From Streptomyces sp. NBC_01707 (lineage in GTDB: Bacteria > Actinomycetota > Actinomycetes > Streptomycetales > Streptomycetaceae): 64,000 nucleotides of DNA. The stretch's first letter is position 1, and each line of letters opens with the position of its first letter. The notes below the pieces were generated by a model. It did no database searches and was not told the origin of the DNA. It worked only from the letters and a program-made list of their open reading frames with translations. Shown here one piece after another: positions 17,169-25,948 of this stretch. The DNA lies in the NCBI RefSeq assembly GCF_041438805.1, contig NZ_CP109190.1, positions 2,604,001 to 2,668,000 of the forward strand, read 5' to 3'. The position numbers and the translations under genes were made by a program.

Positions 17169-18632
17169 TCAGTTGACGCCCAGCCAGCTTTCGATCGGAT
17201 GCAGAGCGAAGTAGACGACGAAGATCACCGTCAGACCCCACATGAACCCGCCGATCTCACGGATCTTGCCCTGTGCCACCTTGATCGCGACATAGGAGAT
17301 CACACCGGCGGCGACGCCCGGGGTGATGCTGTACGTGAAGGGCATCAGCACGACGGTGAGGAAGACCGGGACGGCGATCGCGCGGTCGCTCCAGTCGACG
17401 TGCTTGGCGTTCTGCATCATCATCGCGCCGATGACGACCAGGGCCGCGGAGGCGACCTGGGGTGGCACGATCGCGGTGAGCGGGGTGAAGAAGAGGCAGG
17501 CCGCGAAGAACAGGCCGGTGACCACGGAGGCGAGACCGGTCCGTGCGCCTTCGCCGACACCGGTCGCCGACTCGACGAACACGGTCTGGCCGGAGCCGCC
17601 CGCGACACCGCCGATCGCACCGCCTGCGCCGTCGATGAACAGCGCCTTGGACAGGCCCGGCATCCGGCCCTTGTCGTCGGCCAGCCCGGCCTCCGTACCG
17701 ACGCCGATGATGGTGGCCATCGCGTCGAAGAAGCCGGCCAGCACCAAGGTGAAGACGATGAAGCCGACGGTCATCGCGCCGACGTCGCCCCAGCCGCCGA
17801 ACTCGACCTTCCCGAAGAGCGAGAAGTCCGGGGCGGAGACCGCGCTGCCGCCCAGTTCCGGCGGAGACATGTTCCATGCCTTGGCATCGAGACCGGCCGC
17901 CTTGTGGACGACGACCGCGATCACGGTGCCGACGACGATGCCGATCAGGATCGCGCCGGGGACGGCGCGGGCCTGCAGCATGAAGATCATCAGCAGGGTG
18001 ACGCAGAAGATCAGGACGGGCCAGCCGGCGAGCTCGCCGTTGATGCCGAGTGTGACGGGCGGTCCGGTCGGCGAGCCCTTGCCGACGAACCCGGCCTTGT
18101 ACAGACCGATCAGGGCGATGAAGAGCCCGATGCCCATGGTGATGCCGTGCTTCAGCGGGAGCGGGATCGCGTTCATGATCAGCTCGCGCAGGCCGGTGAC
18201 CACCAGGAGGCAGATCACCAGGCCGTACATGACGCACATGCCCATGGCCTGCGGCCAGGTCATGGCGGGGGCGACCTGCGACGCGAGAACGCCGGAGACG
18301 CTGAGACCGGCGGCCAGCGCCAGCGGCACCTTGCCGACGAAGCCCATCAGCAGGGTGGTCGCGGCCGCGGCGAGCGCGGTGGCGGTGATCAGTCCCGGCT
18401 GGCTGAGCAGATGCCCTTCGACGTCCTTGCCGCCGAGGATGAGCGGATTGAGCAGCAGGATGTACGCCATGGCCATGAAGGTCGTGACGCCGCCGCGCAC
18501 TTCGCGCGCGACCGTGGATCCACGCTCGGATATGTGAAAGTACCGGTCGAGCCAGGATCTGCCGGCGGGGATGCGCGAGCCGGGGCCCGCCTCCTCCGCG
18601 ATGGTCCTGGGCTCCACTGACTGCTGGGTCAT
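17169..18632 (-). CDS. NCS2-family purine permease (AzgA/PbuG-like)
   Basis: A 487-aa polytopic membrane protein of the NCS2 nucleobase permease family. The first membrane segment MAMAYILLLNPLILGG is the signature of the AzgA/PbuG hypoxanthine-guanine branch, and the PALTSYLTG-like region is replaced here by VESATGVGEGARTGLAS, also typical of that branch. About 12-13 hydrophobic segments are visible. It would import hypoxanthine, guanine or related purines by proton symport for the neighbouring xanthine dehydrogenase. The ATG at 18632 begins the conserved part. It is separated from the upstream xdh subunit genes by 465 bases that contain a structured repeat, and followed by xdhC. Confidence 0.87.
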   Translation of the reverse strand: MTQQSVEPRTIAEEAGPGSRIPAGRSWLDRYFHISERGSTVAREVRGGVTTFMAMAYILLLNPLILGGKDVEGHLLSQPGLITATALAAAATTLLMGFVGKVPLALAAGLSVSGVLASQVAPAMTWPQAMGMCVMYGLVICLLVVTGLRELIMNAIPLPLKHGITMGIGLFIALIGLYKAGFVGKGSPTGPPVTLGINGELAGWPVLIFCVTLLMIFMLQARAVPGAILIGIVVGTVIAVVVHKAAGLDAKAWNMSPPELGGSAVSAPDFSLFGKVEFGGWGDVGAMTVGFIVFTLVLAGFFDAMATIIGVGTEAGLADDKGRMPGLSKALFIDGAGGAIGGVAGGSGQTVFVESATGVGEGARTGLASVVTGLFFAACLFFTPLTAIVPPQVASAALVVIGAMMMQNAKHVDWSDRAIAVPVFLTVVLMPFTYSITPGVAAGVISYVAIKVAQGKIREIGGFMWGLTVIFVVYFALHPIESWLGVN

Positions 18633-18936
18633 GATGCCTGACTCCCAAGGTTCACAGGGGCACCCGCGATGGAGAATCGGAATGCGGGATTTGGGATGAC
18701 TGCTTGGCTGCACGACCCGGGGGACGGCCCGAGACGAACTGTTCATTCAAGGTGGATGTGCGGGTACTGCTCGGTGGTGCGGGTGTTGCCGGTACAGCGG
18801 TACTGCGGGTACTGCCGGGTGGTGCCGAGGACCGCGAGCGGTGCGGTACTCCGGGTCTCCGGGCGGTGCCGCGGCGGAAGTGTGACGTTCCTGGAAGGCA
18901 CGCACCGCCCGGAGGGTTCGGCGGGAGCTGCCCTCC
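18633..18936. other. Intergenic region upstream of the permease
   Basis: No gene was found. Apart from a 21-bp direct repeat it is GC-rich sequence with a short AT-rich patch near 18740-18752 (GTTCATTCAAGG), which could hold a promoter for permease and xdhC after the repeat element cut them from the xdh operon. No clear consensus boxes were identified. Confidence 0.4.
18760..18826. repeat. Pair of 21-bp direct repeats
   Basis: GCGGGTACTGCTCGGTGGTGC at 18760-18780 recurs at 18805-18825 with two changes, and GGTACTG motifs occur between and after them. Cause or function unknown; slippage or tandem duplication is likely. Confidence 0.55.
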
Positions 18937-19097
18937 GAGGCTGGCGGGTGACCTCGGATCGGGAAGCGGACGCGGTCTGGTGCGTGCGCTTCCAAGGCGG
19001 AGGAGGGAGGCGACGCGGAGCGTCGCCGACCGACGACAACGCGGGAAGCGTGCGTGCCAGGGCGTGGCCGCCCGGTCGGAGGTCACCCGACGGCCTC
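18937..19097. repeat. Structured inverted-repeat element (MITE- or REP-like), 161 bp
   Basis: The ends pair: left arm 18937-18960 (GAGGC..GCGGGTGACCTC..) and right arm 19074-19097 (..GGAGGTCACCCG..GCCTC). Inside are two more hairpins: GGAAGCG/CGCTTCC at 18962-18993 and GGCGACGC/GCGTCGCC at 19009-19027. The outer arms match the solo palindrome at 34.5 kb. It begins directly after the stop codon of the xdh molybdenum subunit. It encodes no protein, so it may be a non-autonomous mobile element, a terminator or a structured RNA. Confidence 0.6.
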
Positions 19098-21482
19098 TCA
19101 GGTGCCGGTGAGGTGCTCGGGGCGCACCGGCGTCCTGTTCAGCTCCAGGCCCGTCGCGTCCCGGATCGCCGCGAGGACGGCCGGGGTCGACGACAGGGTC
19201 GGGGCCTCACCGATGCCACGGAGCCCGTACGGGGCGTGGTCGTCGGCGAGTTCGAGCACATCGACCGGGATGGTCGGCGTGTCGAGGATGGTGGGGATCA
19301 GGTAGTCCGTGAAGGACGGGTTGCGCACCTTCGCGGTCTTCGGGTCGACGATGATCTCCTCCATGACGGCGACACCCAGTCCCTGGGTGGTGCCGCCCTG
19401 GATCTGGCCGACCACCGACAGCGGGTTGAGCGCCTTGCCGACGTCCTGGGCGCAGGCCAGTTCGATGACCTTGACCAGGCCGAGCTCGGTGTCGACCTCG
19501 ACGACCGCACGGTGCGCGGCGAAGGAGTACTGGACGTGCCCGTTGCCCTGTCCGGTGCGCAGGTCGAACGCCTCGGTGGGCCGGTGGCGCCACTCCAGCT
19601 CGATGTCGACCGCCTCGTCCTCCAGTACGTCGACGAGATCGGCCAGCACCTCGCCGCCGTCGGTGACCACCTTGCCGCCTTCGAGGAGCAGATCGGCGGT
19701 GGCCCAGGCGGGGTGGTACGTACCGAACTTGCGGCGCCCGATCTCCAGGACCTTCTCGCGGACGGCCTCGCAGGAGTGCTTCACGGCGCCGCCGGTGACG
19801 TATGTCTGCCGGGAGGCGGAGGTGGATCCGGCGGAGCCGACCCGGGTGTCGGCCGGCTGGATGGTGACCTGGGCGACGCCCAGCTCGGTGCGGGCGATCT
19901 GGGCGTGCACGGTGACGCCGCCCTGCCCGACCTCCGCCATCGCCGTGTGCACGGTGGCGACCGGCACGCCGCCGACGACCTCCATCCGGACCCGGGCGGT
20001 GGAGTAGTCGTCGAAGCCCTCGGAGAAGCCGACGTTCTTGAGGCCGACCGCGTAACCGATGCCGCGCACGACACCTTCGCCGTGGGTGGTGTTCGACAGA
20101 CCGCCGGGCAGCGCCCGCACGTCGGCCTCCTCACCGGCGACCTCCCACTGGCGCTCGGGCGGCAGCGGCCGGGCCTTCACCCGGCGCAGCAGCTCGGCGA
20201 CCGGGGCGGGCGAGTCGACGACCTGCCCGGTCGGCAGGAGGGTGCCCTGCTCCATGGCGTTGAGCTGCCTGAACTCGACCGGGTCCATGCCCAGTTCGGC
20301 GGCGAGCTTGTCCATCTGCGCCTCGTAGGCGAAGCACGCCTGGACCGCGCCGAAGCCACGCATGGCGCCGCACGGCGGGTTGTTGGTGTAGAGCGCGATC
20401 GCCTCGATGTCGACGTCGTCGATGACGTACGGTCCGACGGAGAGTGAGGAGGCGTTGCCGACGACGGCCGGGGACGCCGAGGCGTAGGCGCCGCCGTCCA
20501 GCACGATGCGGCACTTCATGTGGGTGAGCTTGCCGTCGCGGGTGGCGCCGTGCTCGTACCAGAGCTTCGCCGGATGGCGGTGGACGTGCCCGAAGAAGGA
20601 CTCGAACCTGTTGTAGACGATCTTGACCGGCTTGCCGGTGCGGAGCGCCAGCAGGCAGGCGTGGATCTGCATCGACAGGTCCTCGCGGCCGCCGAAGGCG
20701 CCGCCGACGCCGGAGAGCGTCATGCGGACCTTGTCCTCGGGCAGGCCGAGGACGGGGGCGATCTGGCGGAGGTCGGAGTGCAGCCACTGCGTGGCGACGT
20801 ACAGATCGACGCCGCCGTCCTCGGCGGGGACCGCCAGGCCGGACTCGGGACCGAGGAAGGCCTGGTCCTGCATGCCGAAGACGTATTCGCCGCTGACGAC
20901 GACGTCGGCCCGGGCCGCTGCCGCGTCCGCGTCGCCGCGGACGATGGGCTGGCGGTGGACGATGTTCGGGTGCGGGACGTGCCCGGCGTGGTGGTCGTTG
21001 CGTCCCTCGTGGATGAGGATCGCGTCGGGGGCGGTGGCGGACGCCTCGTCGGTGACGACGGGCAGCTCGCGGTAGTCGACCCTGATCTTCGCGGCGGCGC
21101 GGCGGGCCGTCTCCGGGTGGTCGGCGGCGACGAGCGCCACCGGTTCGCCGTGGTGACGGACCTTGCCGTGGGCGAGGACGGGGGTGTCCTGGATCTCGAG
21201 GCCGTAGTTCTTCACCGAGGTCGGCAGGTCGTCGTAGGTGAGTACGGCGTGCACGCCGGGGGTGGCGAGCGCCTGGGAGATGTCGATCGAGACGATCTCG
21301 GCGTGCGCCACCGTGGAGCGCAGCGTGTGGCCCCAGAGCATGTCCTCGTGCCACATGTCCGAGGAGTACGCGAACTCGCCGGTGACCTTCAGGATGCCGT
21401 CGGGGCGGAGCGTGGACTCGCCGATGCCGCCCTTGGTGCGGGTGCCCTGGTGGATGTTCGTGGGGGAGCCGGTAACGCCCAT
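19098..21482 (-). CDS. Xanthine dehydrogenase, molybdopterin-binding subunit
   Basis: A 794-aa catalytic subunit of a three-subunit xanthine dehydrogenase family enzyme, hydroxylating hypoxanthine/xanthine at the Mo centre. It shows the aldehyde-oxidase a/b-hammerhead domain (about 20-130) and the Mo-binding domain with characteristic segments GGAFGGREDLSMQ, NPPCGAMRGFGAVQ and GEAPTLSS near the end with the glutamate of GIGE. The ATG lies 2 nt after the stop of the 2Fe-2S subunit, so the genes are translationally coupled. The longer open frame upstream is a different-frame copy of that gene. Cytoplasmic, with XdhC as maturation partner. Confidence 0.9.
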   Translation of the reverse strand: MGVTGSPTNIHQGTRTKGGIGESTLRPDGILKVTGEFAYSSDMWHEDMLWGHTLRSTVAHAEIVSIDISQALATPGVHAVLTYDDLPTSVKNYGLEIQDTPVLAHGKVRHHGEPVALVAADHPETARRAAAKIRVDYRELPVVTDEASATAPDAILIHEGRNDHHAGHVPHPNIVHRQPIVRGDADAAAARADVVVSGEYVFGMQDQAFLGPESGLAVPAEDGGVDLYVATQWLHSDLRQIAPVLGLPEDKVRMTLSGVGGAFGGREDLSMQIHACLLALRTGKPVKIVYNRFESFFGHVHRHPAKLWYEHGATRDGKLTHMKCRIVLDGGAYASASPAVVGNASSLSVGPYVIDDVDIEAIALYTNNPPCGAMRGFGAVQACFAYEAQMDKLAAELGMDPVEFRQLNAMEQGTLLPTGQVVDSPAPVAELLRRVKARPLPPERQWEVAGEEADVRALPGGLSNTTHGEGVVRGIGYAVGLKNVGFSEGFDDYSTARVRMEVVGGVPVATVHTAMAEVGQGGVTVHAQIARTELGVAQVTIQPADTRVGSAGSTSASRQTYVTGGAVKHSCEAVREKVLEIGRRKFGTYHPAWATADLLLEGGKVVTDGGEVLADLVDVLEDEAVDIELEWRHRPTEAFDLRTGQGNGHVQYSFAAHRAVVEVDTELGLVKVIELACAQDVGKALNPLSVVGQIQGGTTQGLGVAVMEEIIVDPKTAKVRNPSFTDYLIPTILDTPTIPVDVLELADDHAPYGLRGIGEAPTLSSTPAVLAAIRDATGLELNRTPVRPEHLTGT

Positions 21483-21484
21483 CG

Positions 21485-22078
21485 TCACACCGTCTCTTCC
21501 GCGCGGGCGGCCGCGAGGCGGACCGCGTCGAGGATCTTCTCGTAGCCGGTGCAGCGGCAGAGGTTGCCGGAGAGCGCCTCGCGGATGTCCGCGTCGGACG
21601 GCTCCGGGTTGCGTTCCAGCAGCTCGTCGGCGGCGACCAGCAGGCCGGGGGTGCAGAAGCCGCACTGGACGGCGCCGGCGTCGATGAACGCCTGCTGGAT
21701 CGGGGAGAGTTCACCGGTGCTGCGGGACTGTTCGGCGGCCGGCTTGGCCTCCCACCGACGGGCCTGGTCGAGCGAGGTGCCGCAGGCGCCGGAGGCGCAG
21801 CCACTGCCGGGGTGCGCCTCGGACCGGTGGGCGGCGAAGTCGGCGAGGCCCTCCACTGTGACGACCTCGCGGCCCTCCACCTGGCCCGCGGCGACCAGGC
21901 AGGAGCAGACCGGGACGCCGTCGAGGCGGACGGTGCAGGAGCCGCACTCGCCCTGCTCGCAGGCGTTCTTGGAACCGGGCAGGCCCATCCGCTCGCGCAG
22001 CACGTAGAGGAGGGACTCGCCCTCCCAGACGTCGTCGGCCTCGTGCTTACGGCCGTTGACCGTGAAATTGACGCGCAT
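21485..22078 (-). CDS. Xanthine dehydrogenase, 2Fe-2S subunit
   Basis: A 197-aa electron-transfer subunit with two [2Fe-2S] clusters. The plant-ferredoxin-type cluster uses Cys40, Cys45, Cys48 and Cys60 (CEQGECGSC). The second, helical cluster uses Cys139, Cys142, Cys174 and Cys176 (CGFC, CRC). It passes electrons from the Mo site to FAD. It is about 30-40 residues longer than usual because of an insertion (about 84-123) between the two cluster domains, which carries two more Cys (GCASGAC). It is 2 nt downstream of the FAD subunit gene and directly precedes the Mo subunit. Confidence 0.9.
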   Translation of the reverse strand: MRVNFTVNGRKHEADDVWEGESLLYVLRERMGLPGSKNACEQGECGSCTVRLDGVPVCSCLVAAGQVEGREVVTVEGLADFAAHRSEAHPGSGCASGACGTSLDQARRWEAKPAAEQSRSTGELSPIQQAFIDAGAVQCGFCTPGLLVAADELLERNPEPSDADIREALSGNLCRCTGYEKILDAVRLAAARAEETV

Positions 22079-22080
22079 GA

Positions 22081-22971
22081 TCAGGCAGCTCCTTCGGTGC
22101 TGCGGCCGTTGCCGCGGTACGACTCCCAGGTCCAGCCGAGGGTGCGGCGGGCCATGATTCCCACCGCGTGCCTGCGGTAGCTCGCGGTGCCGCGGACATC
22201 GTCGATCGGGTTGCAGGCGCCTGCGGCGAGCGTGGCGAACTGTGCGGCGATGGACGGCGTGATGACGGTGCGGCTGTCCCAGAACCCGCCTTCCTCGAGC
22301 GCGGCGTTCAGGAATTCCTCCGCGTCCTTCGCCCGGACGGGTGTCGGGGCGGCGGAGCCGATGCCGGTACGGACCGTGCGGGTCTCCGGGTGCAGGGCGA
22401 GGCCGAAGGCACAGACGGCGATGACCATCGCGTTGCGGGTGCCGACCTTCGAGTACTGCTGTGGCCCGTCGGCCTTCTTGATGTGCACGGCCCGGATCAG
22501 CTCGTCCGGTTCGAGGGCGTTGCGCTTGACGCCCGTGTAGAAGGCGTCGATCGGGATCATCCGGGTCCCGCGCACGGATTCTGCCTCGACCTCGGCGCCC
22601 GCGGCGAGCAGTGCGGGGTGCGCGTCACCGGCGGGCGACGCGGTTCCGAGGTTGCCGCCGACGCCGCCGCGGTTGCGGATCTGCGGCGATGCGACGGTGT
22701 GCGAGGCGAGCGCCAGACCGGGCAGTTCGGTCCGCAGGTGCTCCATGATGTGGCTGTACGGCACGGAGGCGCCGAGCCGCACGTCCTCCTGGCCCACCTC
22801 CCACTCGGACAGCTCACCGATGCGGTTCAGGTCGAGGAGGTACTCGGGCCGCCGGTGGTCGAAGTTGATCTCGACCATCACATCGGTACCGCCCGCGATG
22901 GGCACAGCCGTCGGGTGCTCGGCCTTGGCGGCGAGCGCCTCCTCCCAGCTGGCGGGGCGAAGGAAGTCCAT
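22081..22971 (-). CDS. Xanthine dehydrogenase, FAD-binding subunit
   Basis: A 296-aa FAD subunit (CoxM/CutM family) that takes electrons from the 2Fe-2S subunit to NAD or another acceptor. FAD-contact motifs are PIAGGTDVMVEI near residue 32 and IRNRGGVGGNLGTASPAGD near 110. The C-terminal CO_deh_flav_C domain follows from about 175. It is the first gene of the subunit operon. The ATG at 22971 begins the conserved MDFLRP; an earlier in-frame codon would add seven unusual residues. Divergent from pucR-type regulator. Confidence 0.9.
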   Translation of the reverse strand: MDFLRPASWEEALAAKAEHPTAVPIAGGTDVMVEINFDHRRPEYLLDLNRIGELSEWEVGQEDVRLGASVPYSHIMEHLRTELPGLALASHTVASPQIRNRGGVGGNLGTASPAGDAHPALLAAGAEVEAESVRGTRMIPIDAFYTGVKRNALEPDELIRAVHIKKADGPQQYSKVGTRNAMVIAVCAFGLALHPETRTVRTGIGSAAPTPVRAKDAEEFLNAALEEGGFWDSRTVITPSIAAQFATLAAGACNPIDDVRGTASYRRHAVGIMARRTLGWTWESYRGNGRSTEGAA

Positions 22972-23059
22972 GAGTGGCTCTCTTCTTCTCAATCGGGTCG
23001 TTCGCTGGGGCTGGGGACGGCCGGCCCTCGATTGGCTGGTTCATGTGCTGTTAACGCGG

Positions 23060-23077
23060 TGTGTGGCCCAGTACACA
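23060..23077. promoter_or_regulatory. Inverted repeat TGTGT-N8-ACACA between xdh operon and pucR gene
   Basis: The symmetrical site sits about 90 bases upstream of the xdh operon start, in the 260-base divergent gap. It is placed well to be an operator for the PucR-type protein or another regulator. No binding consensus was available to confirm it. Confidence 0.4.
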
Positions 23078-23147
23078 ACCGGGACTCCACGCGGTGCAGT
23101 CACCGAAACCATGAAGGAGTTGGCTGGTCTCCGTCCTCGTCTTGTAG

Positions 23148-23159
23148 ATTCGAACGAAT
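23148..23159. promoter_or_regulatory. Inverted repeat ATTCG-AA-CGAAT upstream of the PucR gene
   Basis: A perfect 5+2+5 repeat lies about 75 bases before the PucR-type start codon. It may serve autoregulation; there is no direct support. Confidence 0.3.
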
Positions 23160-23231
23160 GGCGGGGCTCAGTGACCTCACCGCAATACCCAGTTTTCACC
23201 CGCATCAACGAAAGAGATCGGCGGCAACGAC

Positions 23232-24986
23232 ATGCGGCTGCGCGCACTGCTGGAAACCGATGCGCTGGGCCTGCGGCTGCTCGGCGGCGAGCACGAGCTC
23301 GACCGGTCCGTCCGTGGCGTCATGACCACCGACCTGCGGGACCCGAGCCGCTATCTGACCGGTGGCGAGCTGGTACTGACCGGCCTGGCCTGGCGCCGGG
23401 ACGCGGCGGACTCGGAGCCGTTCGTACGGATCCTCGCGGGCGCCGGGGTCGCCGGGCTCGCGGCGGGCGAGGCGGAGCTCGGCGAGATCCCGGGCGATCT
23501 GATCGAGGCGTGCGAGCGGCATCGCCTGCCGATCTTCGCCGTCGATGAGACCGTCGCGTTCGCAACGATCACCGAATACGTGGTGCGTCAGGTCTCCGGT
23601 GAGCGAGCGGGTGACCTGGCGGCGGTCGTCGACCGGCACCGCAGGCTGATGACCTCGGGTCCGGCCGGCGGCGGCCCCGACGTGGTCCTGGACCTGCTCG
23701 GCTCCGACCTCGACCTGCACGCCTGGGTGCTCTCCCCCACCGGCCGGCAGATCGCGGACGCCGGTGAGCCGCTGCCCGGACAGGTGGGCGCGACGCTGGC
23801 GGGCCACCATCTGGCCGCCACCCGCACCGGCCGCCGGGGTCCGCACCGGGCCACGGTCGACGGCATCGCGTATTCGCTGTTCCCGATCCGCAACACCGGC
23901 CGGGGCGCGGCCCCCGCCTCCCGCGACGTCCGCGAGTCGGTTCTCTCCGACTGGCTGCTCGCCGTCGAGGCCGACGCGAGCGACTGGCCGGCCGCCCGGC
24001 TGGATCTGCTCCAGGGTGTCACCCAGCTGATCGCGGTCGAACGGGACCGGCGCGACGCGGCCCGTACGGTACGCCGCAGGCTCGCCCAGGAAGTCCTGGA
24101 ACTGGTCCAGACGGGCGCCGCACCCACCGAGATCGCGGCCAGGCTGCGGGTCGCCGCCCCGGTCCTGCTGCCCGGCCTGGGTACCGCACCGCACTGGCAG
24201 GTCGTGGTGGCCCGGGTCGAGTGGGGCGCGGAGGGCGCGCCGGGCGCCACGGGCGGGCCGGTCACATCCGGCATCGCGGGCGGCCCGGTCGCCCAGGCGC
24301 TGCTGGAGGAGATCCTCGTCGACCCGGCGGTCACCGGCCCCGACTCCGCCGACCGGATCGCGGTCGCGCACACCGGCGACGAGGCCGTCGCGCTCGTACC
24401 CCTGCCCGCCCGCGCCGCACCGTCCGCCGATGGCGTGGACGGCACGGAGGCCGACGGCACAGCCGGCGCGACGACGGCCAAGGAGGACCCGGCGCTGCAC
24501 GCCGACGCGCTGCTCGCCGCCGTGCGCGCGCCGCTCTCCGCCGGCCTTGCCGACGACGGCCGCCTGACACTGGGTGTCAGCGCCGCCGTGCACTCCCCCG
24601 AGGGTCTGCGCGGCGCCCTGGAGGAGGCACGGCACGCCCGCCGGGTGGCGGCGGCCCGTCCCGGCCGGGTCTGCGCGGCGGGTCACCACGAGCTGGCCTC
24701 GCACGTCCTGCTGCTGCCGTTCGTCCCCGACGATGTGCGCCGTGCGTTCACCGCACGGTTGCTCGACCCGCTGCGCGACTACGACCGACGCCACCGCGCC
24801 GAACTCATTCCCACGCTGGAAGCGTTCCTGGACTGCGACGGTTCGTGGACCCGCTGCGCGGCCCGGCTGCACCTGCACGTCAACACATTGCGCTACCGGG
24901 TCGGGCGAATCGAGCAGTTGACGGGGCGTGACCTTTCCCGCCTGGAGGACAAGCTCGATTTCTTCCTGGCCCTGCGTATGAGCTGA
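23232..24986 (+). CDS. PucR-family transcriptional regulator of purine catabolism
   Basis: A 584-aa cytoplasmic regulator. Residues 1-120 are the PucR N-terminal domain (starting MRLRALLETD, GGELVLTG). A central GGDEF-like CdaR region (about 290-470, with an Ala-rich low-complexity insert near 400-420) is followed by the C-terminal HTH_30 domain (about 515-580; WTRCAARLHLHVNTLRYRV). The position divergent to the xdh operon matches PucR regulators that control purine degradation genes; a purine or allantoin-type metabolite is the likely signal. The ATG is chosen as it starts the conserved domain, with no strong ribosome site upstream. Confidence 0.87.
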   Translation: MRLRALLETDALGLRLLGGEHELDRSVRGVMTTDLRDPSRYLTGGELVLTGLAWRRDAADSEPFVRILAGAGVAGLAAGEAELGEIPGDLIEACERHRLPIFAVDETVAFATITEYVVRQVSGERAGDLAAVVDRHRRLMTSGPAGGGPDVVLDLLGSDLDLHAWVLSPTGRQIADAGEPLPGQVGATLAGHHLAATRTGRRGPHRATVDGIAYSLFPIRNTGRGAAPASRDVRESVLSDWLLAVEADASDWPAARLDLLQGVTQLIAVERDRRDAARTVRRRLAQEVLELVQTGAAPTEIAARLRVAAPVLLPGLGTAPHWQVVVARVEWGAEGAPGATGGPVTSGIAGGPVAQALLEEILVDPAVTGPDSADRIAVAHTGDEAVALVPLPARAAPSADGVDGTEADGTAGATTAKEDPALHADALLAAVRAPLSAGLADDGRLTLGVSAAVHSPEGLRGALEEARHARRVAAARPGRVCAAGHHELASHVLLLPFVPDDVRRAFTARLLDPLRDYDRRHRAELIPTLEAFLDCDGSWTRCAARLHLHVNTLRYRVGRIEQLTGRDLSRLEDKLDFFLALRMS

Positions 24987-25027
24987 CTCGGCGGACCTAC
25001 CACAGCCCTGCCCGCGACCGACCGATT

Positions 25028-25041
25028 GTGAATTCATTCAC
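25028..25041. promoter_or_regulatory. Palindrome GTGAAT-TC-ATTCAC before the TPR gene
   Basis: A perfect 6+2+6 inverted repeat in an AT-rich patch 83 bases before the next start codon. It may be an operator for the TPR-protein gene. Confidence 0.35.
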
Positions 25042-25123
25042 CTGACCCCTTGGCCCGGCGTGCCATTCCGTGCTGAGATGCCGCCAGACTCAACAGCTCA
25101 ATGGCGCGCTCGGGGAGGGCAAT

Positions 25124-25924
25124 GTGGCGTATACCGCCATGTCTGGTTCCGGAACGACAGCAGATGACGATCCGCCGCTCCAGACAGCGGTATGGCGGCT
25201 GCGGTCACGCGCCTGCTGGACGGATGCCGCCGCTCTGCTCGAGCACGACGCCGCCGCCGATCCGGCAGCGGCACTCCAGCGGACGGCGCTGCTGACCGAG
25301 CGGTGCCTGTACACCGGCCAGGGCTGGACCGACGCCGAGGACGCCCTGCGCACCGCCGAGGCCCTCGCCCACGACGACGCCGAGCGCGGGGCCGCGGCGT
25401 GCGAACGGGGTCACCTGGCGTACGCATCGACACTTCTCGGGGTACGGGACCGGGCCGACGAAGCCCGTGTCGCGCTGAGCCGGTCGGCCGCGCTGCTCTC
25501 CCCCGCCGCCCCGGCGCGCCCGCTGCTCGACTTCCGCCGGGGCCTGATCGCCCAGAACATCGCCGACTCGCCGCAGGCCGCCCGCGCCGCGTACCGCAGG
25601 GCGCACGCCGGCGCCACGGCCCAGGGCGACCAACTGCTGCTCTCCTCCACCTGGCGCCATCTCGCGCTGCTCTCGTTGCGCGAGGGCGAACTGGCCGAGG
25701 CCCGGCACGGGTTCGCCGAGTCGCTGCGGATACGGGAGGAGCTGGGCTACCTGGTCGGTACGGCCCCCGCCCTCATCGCCCTGGCGGACACCGAACCGGA
25801 ACCGGAGGCGGCAGCACGGCTGCGCGCCGAGGCGGGCCGCCTCTTCCGCCTCCTGGGCGGCGTCCCCACCTGGCTGGCACCGCACCTGGACCCGCCCACC
25901 CCGGAGACGGCCGAGGCGAACTGA
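25124..25924 (+). CDS. Tetratricopeptide-like repeat protein
   Basis: A 266-aa soluble, all-helical protein. Regularly spaced helix pairs with Ala/Leu-rich signatures (residues about 50-250, for example AEDALRTAEALAHDDAERGA and AEARHGFAESLRIREELGY) fit TPR repeats. Such proteins mediate protein-protein contacts; no enzymatic motif is seen. The GTG at 25124 is taken as start because GGAGG lies 5 nt upstream; a downstream ATG lacks this. Similar proteins occur in many streptomycetes with no known role. It stands between pucR and a convergent lipoprotein gene. Confidence 0.65.
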   Translation: MAYTAMSGSGTTADDDPPLQTAVWRLRSRACWTDAAALLEHDAAADPAAALQRTALLTERCLYTGQGWTDAEDALRTAEALAHDDAERGAAACERGHLAYASTLLGVRDRADEARVALSRSAALLSPAAPARPLLDFRRGLIAQNIADSPQAARAAYRRAHAGATAQGDQLLLSSTWRHLALLSLREGELAEARHGFAESLRIREELGYLVGTAPALIALADTEPEPEAAARLRAEAGRLFRLLGGVPTWLAPHLDPPTPETAEAN

Positions 25925-25948
25925 GCACGGGCCCGCCGCGGCGGGCCG

